Notes: generated from the sequence alone by a model not told the origin. Positions 20,051 through 29,354 are shown, counted from the stretch's first letter. The stretch is 64,000 nt of DNA from an uncultured Flavobacteriales bacterium (GCA_903860985.1 CAIOSO010000050.1:1-64000), one strand, 5' to 3'. Program-made: numbers and translations.

Positions 20051-20827
20051 ATGGAGATTGAATTTTCGAAATATCAAGGAACAGGGAACGACTTTATTTT
20101 AATCGATAATCGTCAGGGACAATGTGACAATTTGTCTCAGTCTGACATTCAGTTTTACTGTGACAGACGCTTTGGCATTGGTGCTGACGGATTGATACTG
20201 ATTCAATTGTGCTCAGATGCATCGTTTGAAATGGTGTATTTTAACGCAGATGGTTCCCAGTCCTTTTGTGGAAATGGTGCGCGATGTGCGGTGCATTTTG
20301 CTTCAACTTTAGGAATCGACACGCGTCAGGTAATCTTTAAAGCGATTGACGGAATGCATTCTGCCTCACAATGTGGAGAAGAAGTGCGCATCCACATGCA
20401 AGATGTTGCATCCGTGACTAGAGATGGAGAAGCCTACGTTCTTCACACAGGTTCACCACATTATGTTACAATCTCCGACAATCACTCTTCAGAAAACGTT
20501 ATTCAAACTGGAAAATCTATTCGATACAATGCTGCTTATCAGCACGACGGAATCAATGTCAATCTGCTATCGATACAAGAAAACAACATTTCTGTTGCAA
20601 CCTACGAACGAGGTGTGGAAGATGAAACACTTTCTTGTGGGACAGGCGTAACCGCTTGTGCCTTGGTATATGCATTGATTTGCGACACAACTAAACAGCA
20701 CGTAAAAGTTCAAACGAAAGGTGGACAATTGGAAGTATTCTGGAAAAAAACTGAAACAGGATTTCAGGATATTTTTTTAGTGGGTCCAGCCACTTTTGTA
20801 TTTCAAGGCAATATAAAACAATGTTAG
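20051..20827 (+). CDS. dapF: Diaminopimelate epimerase
   Basis: A 258-residue DapF converting LL-diaminopimelate to the meso form, for lysine and peptidoglycan. The two catalytic cysteines are present: C73 in SFCGNGARC and C196 in DETLSCGTGVTAC. The opening KYQGTGNDFILIDNR is diagnostic. It overlaps the following acetyltransferase gene by seven bases. That gene and mltG complete a plus-strand unit, linking precursor supply with peptidoglycan processing. dapD lies elsewhere in this window, so the genes of this pathway are dispersed. Confidence 0.96.
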   Translation: MEIEFSKYQGTGNDFILIDNRQGQCDNLSQSDIQFYCDRRFGIGADGLILIQLCSDASFEMVYFNADGSQSFCGNGARCAVHFASTLGIDTRQVIFKAIDGMHSASQCGEEVRIHMQDVASVTRDGEAYVLHTGSPHYVTISDNHSSENVIQTGKSIRYNAAYQHDGINVNLLSIQENNISVATYERGVEDETLSCGTGVTACALVYALICDTTKQHVKVQTKGGQLEVFWKKTETGFQDIFLVGPATFVFQGNIKQC

Positions 20828-21345
20828 TTGGTGCTAAAGTTTATTTAAGAGCAGTCGAAAAATCGGATGCAACAACTATTTACATGTGGGAAAATAACCC
20901 CGAAAACTGGAAAGTTTCCAACACGGAAGTTCCCTTTTCGATGTTTGATATCATGGCACTGATTGAACATCAAGCGGATCTTAGAAAATCTGGTCAACTT
21001 CGTTTTGTTATTTTGGAAAAAGAAACCGAGCGACCATTGGGGGTCATCGATTTATATGAGGTAAATTTCAAGCATGGCTATGCTTCTGTGGGTATTTTAA
21101 TTGCGATGGATGCAGATCGAGGAAAGGGATTTGCTGCCGAAGCACTGCAGTTGCTCATTCACTACACGCGCGATTATTTAGAACTTCGTAACTTACAATG
21201 TTCCATTCATGGAGATAATTTTGCCAGTATAGCCTTCTTTGAGCGCATGAATTTCCACAAAGTAGGTGTGCGCAAAGGATGGCTCAAGTTTAAAGGAAAT
21301 GAAATAGATGAAATAAGTTATCAATTATGTCTAAAGGAAAATTAA
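20821..21345 (+). CDS. GNAT acetyltransferase, RimJ/RimL-like
   Basis: A 174-residue GNAT protein. The opening LVGAKVYLRAVEKSDA and the fold order fit RimJ/RimL-type N-acetyltransferases. The acetyl-CoA loop shows as DADRGKGFAAEALQLL (about residues 98-113), and IHGDNFASIAFFERMNFHKVG is the usual C-terminal motif. The substrate is unknown; members acetylate ribosomal proteins, antibiotics or small amines. It overlaps dapF by seven bases and mltG by 19, so the three are translated together. Confidence 0.88.
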   Translation: MLVGAKVYLRAVEKSDATTIYMWENNPENWKVSNTEVPFSMFDIMALIEHQADLRKSGQLRFVILEKETERPLGVIDLYEVNFKHGYASVGILIAMDADRGKGFAAEALQLLIHYTRDYLELRNLQCSIHGDNFASIAFFERMNFHKVGVRKGWLKFKGNEIDEISYQLCLKEN

Positions 21346-22397
21346 TAATCTTCGGTGGTATTTTGGCCATCATTGGAATGATCGTCATTGGGCCAAAAGC
21401 GCTACTTTACCTAGCAGGAAGTCACAAAAGCATCAATGCTGAATCTCAGGCTTTTTACATCAGTGGTTCCATGGATTTGAATCAATTAGCAGATCAATTA
21501 GTACAGGAAAAAATCATTGATGACCCAAATTCTTTTGTTTCAGTAGGCGAGTACAAGGGATTGACGAATAAAACAATCGCATCCGGAAAATACATCGTTG
21601 AATCTGGAACAAATTACCGAACCTTACTAAATGGATTCACTAAGAATTCGAATGGAAATGGGAACGCGGAAGTGGAAGTGGAAGTGACGTTTAACAATTG
21701 CCGCGACATCTATCAAATGGCTGGAAAAGTATCCAAATGCATGGATGTAGATAGTGCAAAGCTCATTTCTTTTTTACAGTCAGGTTCTACACTTTCTGCC
21801 CTTGGCTTTACTATTGAGCAATTACCGGCGCTATTTATTCCGGATAGTTATCATATGTACTGGGATTCGAACGAGGAAACATTCGTCAATCGAATGGCAA
21901 AAGAATTTAAAAACTTCTGGACTCCAGCTCGAAAGAAAAGTTTAAAAAATATAGGTTTAATATCACCTAGTCAAGCGGTGACGCTAGCAAGTATTGTATA
22001 TTCCGAGCAATCTGTGAACGCGGATGAATGGCCAATCATCGCCGGTTTGTACTTGAATCGTGTCAACCAAGGAATTCGCTTGCAATCGGATCCAACATTC
22101 AAATTCTGTTGGGGAGATCAACTAAAAGGTGTGCAACGTTTGTTGGAAGTTCACCGAAACATCGATTGTCCATACAATACGTACAAAATCAACGGACTTC
22201 CTCCGGGACCTATTTGCTTGCCTTCTCCGAAAGTAGTCGATGCGGTTTTGAATCGTGCGGACGTGGATTACATCTACATGTGTGCGAAACCAGATTATTC
22301 TGGACGTCACAATTTTGCTGTTTCCGGAGCGGAGCACATGCGAAATGCGGATGCGTTTCAATCCTGGTTGGCTGCGGAACTTAGAAAAAAGAATTAA
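21327..22397 (+). CDS. mltG: Endolytic murein transglycosylase MltG
   Basis: A 356-residue YceG/MltG protein. One N-terminal membrane helix (residues 6-30) anchors it facing the periplasm. A LysM-like segment follows and then the catalytic domain. The catalytic glutamate lies in LASIVYSEQ, where E. coli has LASIVEKE. IIAGLYLNRVNQGIRLQSDPT and NTYKINGLPPGPICLPS are family motifs. MltG cleaves nascent glycan strands and so sets their length. The C-terminus is complete. It overlaps the acetyltransferase gene and is followed after three bases by the glycosylasparaginase gene, which may share its transcript. Confidence 0.94.
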   Translation: MSKGKLIIFGGILAIIGMIVIGPKALLYLAGSHKSINAESQAFYISGSMDLNQLADQLVQEKIIDDPNSFVSVGEYKGLTNKTIASGKYIVESGTNYRTLLNGFTKNSNGNGNAEVEVEVTFNNCRDIYQMAGKVSKCMDVDSAKLISFLQSGSTLSALGFTIEQLPALFIPDSYHMYWDSNEETFVNRMAKEFKNFWTPARKKSLKNIGLISPSQAVTLASIVYSEQSVNADEWPIIAGLYLNRVNQGIRLQSDPTFKFCWGDQLKGVQRLLEVHRNIDCPYNTYKINGLPPGPICLPSPKVVDAVLNRADVDYIYMCAKPDYSGRHNFAVSGAEHMRNADAFQSWLAAELRKKN

Positions 22398-22400
22398 GCT

Positions 22401-23390
22401 ATGAAAAGAAGAAATTTCCTCAAACTTGGCGCTGCAACTGGAATCCTTAGTTTGATTGAGCCCGCGAAAGCGGCAAAGGTCGTAGCGACTTCAGCAAGTG
22501 GCAAAGTGAAGGGTCCAATTGTACTTTCTACATGGATTCATGGACTTGATGCCAACAAAGCAGCTTGGGAGGTCCTCAAAAATGATGGATCCGCATTGGA
22601 TGCCGTTGAAAAAGGTGTTCGCGTGACCGAATCAGATATTACGAATCGCAGTGTAGGAATCGGTGGACGTCCAGACCGCGACGGACATGTAACCCTAGAT
22701 GCATGTATCATGGATGAGCGTTCGCGCTGTGGTTCCGTTGCATGTTTAGAAGGAATTGCACATCCGATTTCGGTGGCACGTGCGGTGATGGAAAAAACAC
22801 AACACGTGATGTTGGTGGGTGATGGCGCACGTCAATTTGCCTTGGATTATGGCTTTGATACCATCAAAACGCCGATTTCAGAAGTCAAAAAAGACTACGA
22901 AAAGTGGAAAAAAGAAAACAAAGACCTTTTCAAAAAACCAGAAATTAACCACGAAAACCACGATACCATTGGAATGATTGCGATGGATGCGAAAGGGAAT
23001 TTTAGTGGAGCATGTACGACAAGTGGATGGGCCTACAAAATGCATGGACGCGTAGGTGATTCGCCGATTATTGGCGCTGGATTGTTCATCGACCAAGAAG
23101 TAGGAGCAGCAACCTCCACCGGACTTGGTGAAGCGATTATTCGTGTAGCTGGAAGTCATACTGTTGTTGAACTCATGCGTCACGGTTATTCACCAATGGA
23201 TGCCTGTAAAGAAGCATGTATGCGCATCATCAAAAAACACGATGATTTGACAGGATTACAATGTGGATTCATTGCTTTGGATAAAGACGGTAATTACGGT
23301 GCATATTCGATTTACAATGGATTCAACTTTGCCTTGAGAACCATGGAAGAAGAGAAAATGGTCGATGCAACCTTTGATCGCAACTGGTAA
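22401..23390 (+). CDS. N4-(beta-N-acetylglucosaminyl)-L-asparaginase family protein
   Basis: A 329-residue Ntn-hydrolase of the glycosylasparaginase family. It starts with a twin-arginine-like signal (KRRNFLKLGAATGILSL). The precursor is expected to cleave itself before T189 in HDTIGMIA, making that threonine the nucleophile. GGRPDRDGHVTLDACIMD, GDSPIIGAGLFID and GAATSTGLGEAI are family motifs. The enzyme splits the GlcNAc-Asn bond of N-glycans or, in relatives, isoaspartyl peptides. Its stop overlaps the start of the beta-mannosidase gene by one base (TAATG). The pair could therefore dismantle the core of N-linked glycans in the periplasm. That pathway is inference from neighbours. Confidence 0.9.
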   Translation: MKRRNFLKLGAATGILSLIEPAKAAKVVATSASGKVKGPIVLSTWIHGLDANKAAWEVLKNDGSALDAVEKGVRVTESDITNRSVGIGGRPDRDGHVTLDACIMDERSRCGSVACLEGIAHPISVARAVMEKTQHVMLVGDGARQFALDYGFDTIKTPISEVKKDYEKWKKENKDLFKKPEINHENHDTIGMIAMDAKGNFSGACTTSGWAYKMHGRVGDSPIIGAGLFIDQEVGAATSTGLGEAIIRVAGSHTVVELMRHGYSPMDACKEACMRIIKKHDDLTGLQCGFIALDKDGNYGAYSIYNGFNFALRTMEEEKMVDATFDRNW

Positions 23391-25858
23391 TGGGAAAATG
23401 GATTACTGTCATTCTTTGTAGTATGTTCGGACTTGTTCAAGGTCAAACCGTGCTGAATTGGACCTACAAAAACCCAAAAACAAACGAATGGAAATCATTT
23501 GGTGAAAAGGGAAGTATTCAAGAAGCGCTGTATCATTCAGTTGAATTGCCTGACCCTTTTTACGGTAAAAACGAAGAGCTTTACCAATGGATTGAGGAAT
23601 TTAAATGGGAATTTCAATCCAAATTTTATCTCACGGAAGAACAATTTCTGGCGAAGGAAATTGAACTGTACTTTCCAAATGTGGATACGTACGCAGCAGT
23701 ATATGTCAATGGGAAGTTGGCGGGAAAAACGGATAATTTCTTTCATCCATTTACCTTTGAAATAAAATCAAATTTACAGTGTGGCTACAATGACATTCGT
23801 GTCGTTTTTACTCCGCCAACGCTCTATCACAAGGAACGTTATGAAACCGAGGCTTTTCACTATCCAGCGCCGAATGATCCTTCCAACTGGAAAGTAGCGC
23901 CGCTATCACGCAAACCACAATACCAATTTGGTTGGGACTGGGCACTCCGCATGAACACCATTGGATTTGCAAAACCTGTGGAAGTGCGCATTGCCAAAGA
24001 GAATGAAATTCAAGGACTCACCATTCAAACCTTATCGATCCCGAAAGAAGAGCTTTTTGCGCGCTTGAAATACGTTTTGGATGTTGAGGATGAGACAGCG
24101 TCCTTTCAAGTCATATCTGAACTGTACGGCGAACTTCCGCTGAAAAAAAATACCACTACGGGACATTTGGAGGCAGAAGTCATTCAATACAATCCGCAGT
24201 TATGGTGGCCTGCTGGAATCAGTGAGCCAAATCTTTACCACGATACACTTCGACTTTTTGTTAATGGCAAATTGGTGGATAAAAAAGCCCTTCAATTTGG
24301 AATACGAACTGCAGAATTGATTCAAAATAAAGACCAATGGGGAACATCCTATGAATTTCAGGTAAACGGACTTCCGATCTTCTGTAAAGGAGCGGATTTC
24401 ATTCCACCATCTGTTTTTCCTGCATCCATTAGCGAAGACGATTGGATCAATCAGGTCGAACAAATGTCCAAGGCGAACTTCAACATGGTACGCATCTGGG
24501 GCGGAGGATTTTATCCAGAGGAGGTTTTTTTCCGTGCATGTGACGAAAAAGGAATCATGGTGTGGCAGGATTTCATGTTTGCTTGTGCAATGTATCCCGG
24601 TGATGAAGCGTTTTTAAAAACAGTTGAAGCAGAGTTCAATTACCAGATTCCTCGTATTTCTGCGCATCCATCGGTCGTGTTATTTAATGGAAACAACGAA
24701 GTCGAAGTCGCATGGAAAAATTGGGGATTTCAAAGTCAATACCATTTATCCGATTCAGAACAAGAAAGCGTTTTGAATGCCTACAATGCCTTGTTTAAAG
24801 GATTGGCGCCGAAAATCGTTTCCAACTGGACCAACACACATTACATTCACACCTCTCCGTTAAGTAATTGGGGAAATGACGATTTCTACAATCATGGATC
24901 TCAGCATTACTGGGGTGTTTGGCACGGAAAAGACCCGATGTCCGATTTCGCAACGAAAATTGGACGTTTCAACGCCGAATATGGATTCCAAAGTTTTCCT
25001 GAATTTGCCACCTTGAAGTCTTTTTCCGAACGTTCCGATTGGAGTTTGTCCAGTCAGGTGATGAAGCACCACCAAAAAAGCTACGTGGGAAATGGAATGA
25101 TTCAAAAGCATGCCAATTTATTGTTCGGTAAAAGCAAGGATTTTGAACAATTTGTTTATTTCTCCCAATTGACGCAACGATACGCCGTTTCGAGTGCAGT
25201 ATCTGGACATCGTTTGGATGCTCCGCGTTGCATGGGAACCTTGTATTGGCAATTAAACGATTGCTGGCCAGCACCGACGTGGTCGAGCATCGATTACCAG
25301 GGAAATTGGAAAGCCTTGCATTATGCCATGCGTGAGGACTATCAACCGGTGGCTATTTTACAGAAAACAACGGATAAAGGTGAAGTGCAACTTTATGTGA
25401 AGTCCGATGTCATGGAGAATCAAGATTTAGGATATAAAATATTGATTTACAACTTGAATTCGGGTGATCGTGGATTATCTCCATTATTTGTTGATGGCAA
25501 AGCAAGCGTGGCTTATCAAGAGAGTAAAATGATTTGGAGCGTCGTTCCAAAAAACGAACAACTGATTCGGGTAGAATTATCGAACGGCGTTACTCGAGAT
25601 TTTGTTGTTGGACCTGCACCAAAAAAACGAGAGGTTCAAATTGAACTATCGATTAAAAATGTGGACAAATTGAACAAAACGGCAGAGTTTTGGGTGAAAA
25701 ACAGTGCTTTTTGCGCTGATTTCTGGCTTTTTTCGCAAAAATCCGGAATTTCCTTTGATCGTAACTTTGTTCATTTACTGCCAGGAGAGCACCTCATTCG
25801 CATTCAATTTGCTGGTGAAGTTCCACAATTGGAAGATTTCAATTATTTGTATCACTAG
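23390..25858 (+). CDS. Glycoside hydrolase family 2 beta-mannosidase
   Basis: An 822-residue GH2 enzyme with a signal peptide (residues 1-18, ending GLVQGQ). A jelly-roll sugar-binding domain runs to about 200 (FGWDWALRM), an Ig-like domain to about 330, then a TIM barrel. The acid/base is E437 in FNGNNEVEVAW and the nucleophile E530 in FNAEYGFQSFPEF. RIWGGGFYPEEVFF and CMGTLYWQLNDCWPAPTWSS are beta-mannosidase signatures. It removes terminal beta-mannose, for example the Man-beta-1,4-GlcNAc of N-glycan cores. It starts on the stop codon of the glycosylasparaginase gene. No SusC/SusD pair is nearby, so this is not a classical polysaccharide utilisation locus. Confidence 0.92.
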   Translation: MGKWITVILCSMFGLVQGQTVLNWTYKNPKTNEWKSFGEKGSIQEALYHSVELPDPFYGKNEELYQWIEEFKWEFQSKFYLTEEQFLAKEIELYFPNVDTYAAVYVNGKLAGKTDNFFHPFTFEIKSNLQCGYNDIRVVFTPPTLYHKERYETEAFHYPAPNDPSNWKVAPLSRKPQYQFGWDWALRMNTIGFAKPVEVRIAKENEIQGLTIQTLSIPKEELFARLKYVLDVEDETASFQVISELYGELPLKKNTTTGHLEAEVIQYNPQLWWPAGISEPNLYHDTLRLFVNGKLVDKKALQFGIRTAELIQNKDQWGTSYEFQVNGLPIFCKGADFIPPSVFPASISEDDWINQVEQMSKANFNMVRIWGGGFYPEEVFFRACDEKGIMVWQDFMFACAMYPGDEAFLKTVEAEFNYQIPRISAHPSVVLFNGNNEVEVAWKNWGFQSQYHLSDSEQESVLNAYNALFKGLAPKIVSNWTNTHYIHTSPLSNWGNDDFYNHGSQHYWGVWHGKDPMSDFATKIGRFNAEYGFQSFPEFATLKSFSERSDWSLSSQVMKHHQKSYVGNGMIQKHANLLFGKSKDFEQFVYFSQLTQRYAVSSAVSGHRLDAPRCMGTLYWQLNDCWPAPTWSSIDYQGNWKALHYAMREDYQPVAILQKTTDKGEVQLYVKSDVMENQDLGYKILIYNLNSGDRGLSPLFVDGKASVAYQESKMIWSVVPKNEQLIRVELSNGVTRDFVVGPAPKKREVQIELSIKNVDKLNKTAEFWVKNSAFCADFWLFSQKSGISFDRNFVHLLPGEHLIRIQFAGEVPQLEDFNYLYH

Positions 25859-26141
25859 AAAGATTCATCAAAACTTTCAATGCCAAGCGATTCAGGACAT
25901 CCGGAGTAAGTATCGATGAGGTAACGGATTTTTGAAAAATTTCAAATGAAACTGTGATTCATTTTCTTTTTTCTTTTTATTTTGAAAAAAAACAAGAGTA
26001 TTCGGCGAACAATAATTAGTTGATTTCTTGCGTTGATTTCAATGTGATGGATTTTATTCCTCGCCAACAATTTGCTTTTGATCGTAGAACCATTTACAGA
26101 ATGCAAATTCAGTGAAAAAATCAATCAACTAAAACGAGTCA
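25859..26141. other. Intergenic region before the DUF1016 gene
   Basis: This 283-base AT-rich gap shows no convincing gene. It holds a small palindrome (TTGAAAAATTTCAA, near 25932-25945) and a run of T-rich sequence, but no full TAnnTTTG box near 26142. The promoter of the nuclease gene is therefore not identified. Confidence 0.4.
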
Positions 26142-27224
26142 ATGAAGAATGATCTGAACGCACTTCTTTCGCAAATCAGTCAGTTAGATGGTCAATTAAC
26201 CACTCAAGCCGCAAAGTCGATTGACCGTTTGTTAACCATACGAAATTGGTTGATCGGAGGATACCTTTTTGAATATGAACAGAATGGATCTGATCGAGCG
26301 AATTATGGTTCCAAATTAGAGCTTACTATTGCCGAATCATTAAATCGAAAGGGATTATCTGAACGGAATTTAAAATTGTTCAAACAGTTTTATGTAGTTT
26401 ATCCTCAAATTATGCAGACAGTGTCTGCACTGTTTAGTCTTCCCGAAAAGATAGAACGAACAACCTCTGCATTATCTCCATCGTCCATTGGTTCTGATGA
26501 CGATATATCGAAGTTAATCGATAATCTCTCTTTTTCCCACCTCACAGAATTGATGAAAATAACGGATAAAGATAAAAGGCAATTCTATGAAATTCAAGCG
26601 ATTAAAGGAACATGGTCCGTCCGAGATTTAAGGCGACAAATCAATAGTTTAAGCTATGAAAGAACGGCCTTGTCGAAACACAAACGGAAGGTGCTAGATT
26701 CCATTAAATCGAACGAAGTACAAACCGTACAGTCCCTGATAAAAACTCCCTTTGTTTTTGATTTTCTGGATTTGCCTGATTCTATTTTAGCTGTTGAATC
26801 TGACTTTGAAAATGCGCTGATTAGTGATTTAAGGAATTTTATGTTGGAATTGGGACATGGCTTTTGTTTTGAAGGGCAACAAAAGAGAATTGTTATTGGC
26901 GGTGAGTATTTTTTCATTGATTTAGTTTTTTATCACCGAATTCTGAAATGTCATATCCTTATCGAATTAAAAGTGGATGGATTTAGTCACGCAAATGTCG
27001 GACAATTAAACACCTATGTTCAATATTTTAAACGCCATGTTCAGGAAAAAAATGATAATCCACCGATTGGTATTTTGCTATGCACGGATAAAAACGATGA
27101 ATTGGTCGAGTATGCTTTAGGAGGTATGGACAAAAATTTATTTGTCACCACGTATCAAACAGCATTGCCAAGTCAGCATGAGTTGAAACAATTTCTACAA
27201 AAAGAAAAGAGAAAGATTGCTTGA
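26142..27224 (+). CDS. DUF1016 family PDDEXK nuclease
   Basis: A 360-residue protein of the DUF1016/YhcG type. The N-terminal helical domain (residues 1-190) has the family opening with IRNWLIGGYLFEYEQNG and YGSKLELTIAESL. The C-terminal half is a PD-(D/E)xK nuclease fold, with D260 in YFFIDLVFYHR and E275-x-K277 in ILIELKVDGF, followed by GQLNTYVQYF. Such proteins are predicted DNA endonucleases found in restriction-modification loci, defence islands and as lone genes. Here no restriction or methylase gene is adjacent, so it stands alone between a secreted mannosidase and trpS. Patchy distribution suggests horizontal gain. Its target and role are unknown. Confidence 0.88.
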   Translation: MKNDLNALLSQISQLDGQLTTQAAKSIDRLLTIRNWLIGGYLFEYEQNGSDRANYGSKLELTIAESLNRKGLSERNLKLFKQFYVVYPQIMQTVSALFSLPEKIERTTSALSPSSIGSDDDISKLIDNLSFSHLTELMKITDKDKRQFYEIQAIKGTWSVRDLRRQINSLSYERTALSKHKRKVLDSIKSNEVQTVQSLIKTPFVFDFLDLPDSILAVESDFENALISDLRNFMLELGHGFCFEGQQKRIVIGGEYFFIDLVFYHRILKCHILIELKVDGFSHANVGQLNTYVQYFKRHVQEKNDNPPIGILLCTDKNDELVEYALGGMDKNLFVTTYQTALPSQHELKQFLQKEKRKIA

Positions 27225-27232
27225 AATCTGAA

Positions 27233-28201
27233 TCAATAACCAACCTTCGTTCGAACGCGTTTTAAGACGGCATTTGCAACGGATTGTGCTTTTTGTGCAC
27301 CGATTTGAAGTGCTGCATCGATTTCAGATGGATTCGCCATTAATTCATCGAAACGCAAACGTTGTTTTTCAAATTTGCTCAAGATCAATTCGAACAATGC
27401 TTGTTTCGCATGACCAAAACCGTATCCGCCACGCAAATAATTTTCGCGCATGGTTTTTACTTCTGTTTCGCTCGCCAATAATTGATACAAGGCAAAGGTC
27501 GGACAGGTATCTGGGTTCTTCGGGTCTTCCAGTGGCGTACTGTCCGAAACAATGGACATGATTTGCTTTCTCAACTGTTTTTCCGGTAAGAAAATATCGA
27601 TGTAATTCCCTCTCGATTTACTCATCTTTTCGCCATCTGTTCCAGGAATCAACATGGTGTCCTCACGGATTTGTTCTTCCGGAAGCACCAAGGTGTCGCC
27701 GTAGGCTAAATTGAAACGATTGGCTACGTCTCGTGTCATTTCAATGTGTTGCTTTTGATCTTTTCCAACGGGAACAATCTCTGCATCGAACAACAAAATA
27801 TCTGCTGCCATCAAAATCGGGTAGGAGAAGAGTCCACCATTGACATCGTCTAAACGATCTGCTTTGTCCTTGAAACTATGAGCAAGCGTCAAACGTTGAT
27901 ATGGATACATGCACAGCAAATACCACATTAACTCGGTGACTTGTGGTACGTCGCTTTGACGATAAAATACTGTTTGTGAACTATCTAAACCAAATGCCAT
28001 CCATGTAGCTGCAGTAGCATAGGTATTTTGACGTAAGGTATCGCCTTCTTTGATTTGTGTCAAGGAATGCATATCAGCAATAAACAGGTAACTTTCATTC
28101 GCTGGATTGGAAGCTAATTCAATAGCGGGAAGAATCGCACCTAAAATATTTCCTAAGTGTGGTGTTCCTGTACTTTGAATTCCTGTTAAAATGCGCGCCA
28201 T
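27233..28201 (-). CDS. trpS: Tryptophanyl-tRNA synthetase
   Basis: A 322-residue class I synthetase charging tRNA-Trp. The HIGH motif appears as GTPHLGNILG (residues 12-21) and the KMSKS motif is intact in GEKMSKSRGN. VGKDQKQHIEMTRDVANRFN and ILLFDAEIVPVG are typical of bacterial TrpRS. Length is normal. It is transcribed away from plsC, and the 80-base gap holds a box for each. It meets the DUF1016 gene tail to tail with eight bases between. Confidence 0.96.
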   Translation of the reverse strand: MARILTGIQSTGTPHLGNILGAILPAIELASNPANESYLFIADMHSLTQIKEGDTLRQNTYATAATWMAFGLDSSQTVFYRQSDVPQVTELMWYLLCMYPYQRLTLAHSFKDKADRLDDVNGGLFSYPILMAADILLFDAEIVPVGKDQKQHIEMTRDVANRFNLAYGDTLVLPEEQIREDTMLIPGTDGEKMSKSRGNYIDIFLPEKQLRKQIMSIVSDSTPLEDPKNPDTCPTFALYQLLASETEVKTMRENYLRGGYGFGHAKQALFELILSKFEKQRLRFDELMANPSEIDAALQIGAQKAQSVANAVLKRVRTKVGY

Positions 28202-28217
28202 TTGATGTTTCTTTTTT

Positions 28218-28225
28218 CAAAATTA
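28218..28225 (-). promoter_or_regulatory. -7 box upstream of trpS
   Basis: TAATTTTG on the minus strand, a full TAnnTTTG match, 16 bases before the trpS ATG. A CAA (TTG on the minus strand) lies 26 bases further on. Confidence 0.45.
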
Positions 28226-28270
28226 CTCATTTCTACGGAATCGAAGGATTCCAATGTGCATTGAAAAACG

Positions 28271-28278
28271 TATCTTTG
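28271..28278 (+). promoter_or_regulatory. -7 box three bases before the plsC start
   Basis: TATCTTTG, a full match, separated from the ATG at 28282 by three bases. If active, transcription would begin at or inside the start codon. Confidence 0.4.
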
Positions 28279-28281
28279 ATT

Positions 28282-29052
28282 ATGCGCAATTTTTTCGGTG
28301 TATTTGGATTGATTTGGAAACTCTACATTGCCGTGGTTTTTAGTGTTTTCGCGCTCCTCTTCTACCCCTTATTTCTCGTGCTCATAATGAATCCAAATTG
28401 GAAGAAGTTTAGCTTTAAACTATTCGTTATTTGGAGTTGGATCATGCGTTTTTGTTGCTTTTACGGAGTAAGGGTCATGGAAAAAGCGACCTTGCCTGAT
28501 GGGCCCTACATCATCGTGGCTAATCATACTTCTTACCTAGATATTCTTCTTATGCATTCTATTTTACCAAAGTCGCCGTTTGTGTTTCTTGGGAAAAGTG
28601 AGATCTTAAAGTACCCCATTCTAGGAACCTATTTTAGAAATTTGAACATTCCGGTGTATCGCAAGAATAAAAATAAAGCAGGACAAGCGTATTCCATGGC
28701 GCACAAAGCCGTGGCAGATGGATGGTCATTAGTTGTTTTTCCCGAAGGAACAATTCCGGATAAAGATTGCCCCAAAATGCTCCCATTTAAAGACGGTGCG
28801 TTTAAAATGGCAAAGTCCATGGGGGTTCCATTGTTGCCTTTAACGTTTACGAATAATTATAAACTTTTTTCCGATCCAACAGATATTCTGGGTCCAGCTC
28901 AACCTGGAATCTCCCGGGTGTACATCCATCCATATTTTACGGTGGAGGAATTAGGTCAAATGGAAATAAGTGAAATCCGTCAGGCCTGCTTTGATCGAAT
29001 TAATGCACCAATTTTAATCGAATTTCCACACTTATTCAAGGAAAATAAATAA
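28282..29052 (+). CDS. plsC: 1-acyl-sn-glycerol-3-phosphate acyltransferase
   Basis: A 256-residue PlsC-family acyltransferase, making phosphatidic acid from lysophosphatidic acid at the inner membrane. There are hydrophobic segments near the N-terminus (residues 5-60). The catalytic motif is ANHTSYLD (H(x4)D). FPEGTIPDKD is the substrate-binding motif and VPLLPLTFTNNY the third block. The frame is open upstream to 28159, overlapping trpS, but that would add 41 unlikely residues and include the promoter box, so the ATG at 28282 is chosen. gatC follows after nine bases. Confidence 0.92.
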   Translation: MRNFFGVFGLIWKLYIAVVFSVFALLFYPLFLVLIMNPNWKKFSFKLFVIWSWIMRFCCFYGVRVMEKATLPDGPYIIVANHTSYLDILLMHSILPKSPFVFLGKSEILKYPILGTYFRNLNIPVYRKNKNKAGQAYSMAHKAVADGWSLVVFPEGTIPDKDCPKMLPFKDGAFKMAKSMGVPLLPLTFTNNYKLFSDPTDILGPAQPGISRVYIHPYFTVEELGQMEISEIRQACFDRINAPILIEFPHLFKENK

Positions 29053-29061
29053 TTTTGACAC

Positions 29062-29352
29062 ATGAAAATCACGGAAGAATTAATTGATCACATTGCACAC
29101 CTGGCTCGATTAGAGTTTCAAGGAGAAGATAAAGTTTCCATTAAGAAGGACATGGAGCGCATGATTGAGTTCGTGGATAAATTATCAGAAGTCGATACGA
29201 CAAACGTGGAACCATTGATTTTTATGTCGGAAGAAATCAATCGTCTGCGCGAAGATGAGCCGAAAGTCACAGTGACTCATGACGAGGCCTTGCGAAACGC
29301 GCCCAAAAAAGATTCTGACTATTTCCGTATTCCAAAAGTGTTGGATAAATAA
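29062..29352 (+). CDS. gatC: Asp/Glu-tRNA amidotransferase subunit C
   Basis: A 96-residue GatC, the small subunit that stabilises the GatA amidase in the GatCAB amidotransferase. The complex converts misacylated Asp-tRNA-Asn or Glu-tRNA-Gln to the correct amide. The pattern HIAHLARLEF at the start, the helix in MERMIEFVDKLSEVDTTNVEP and the C-terminal DYFRIPKVLDK are diagnostic. gatA and gatB are not adjacent, as is usual in this phylum. It lies between plsC and a glycosyltransferase with gaps of nine and two bases. Confidence 0.95.
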   Translation: MKITEELIDHIAHLARLEFQGEDKVSIKKDMERMIEFVDKLSEVDTTNVEPLIFMSEEINRLREDEPKVTVTHDEALRNAPKKDSDYFRIPKVLDK

Positions 29353-29354
29353 AG

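Noticed and set aside
23390-25858. Polysaccharide utilisation locus around the beta-mannosidase
   Set aside because: No SusC/SusD pair, sensor or further glycoside hydrolases lie nearby.
25942-26124. 60-codon frame on the minus strand before the DUF1016 gene
   Set aside because: Low-complexity, lysine- and phenylalanine-rich translation of AT-rich DNA, with no promoter or motif.
28159-28281. Longer N-terminus for plsC overlapping trpS
   Set aside because: It would contain the promoter box and 41 residues not seen in PlsC proteins.
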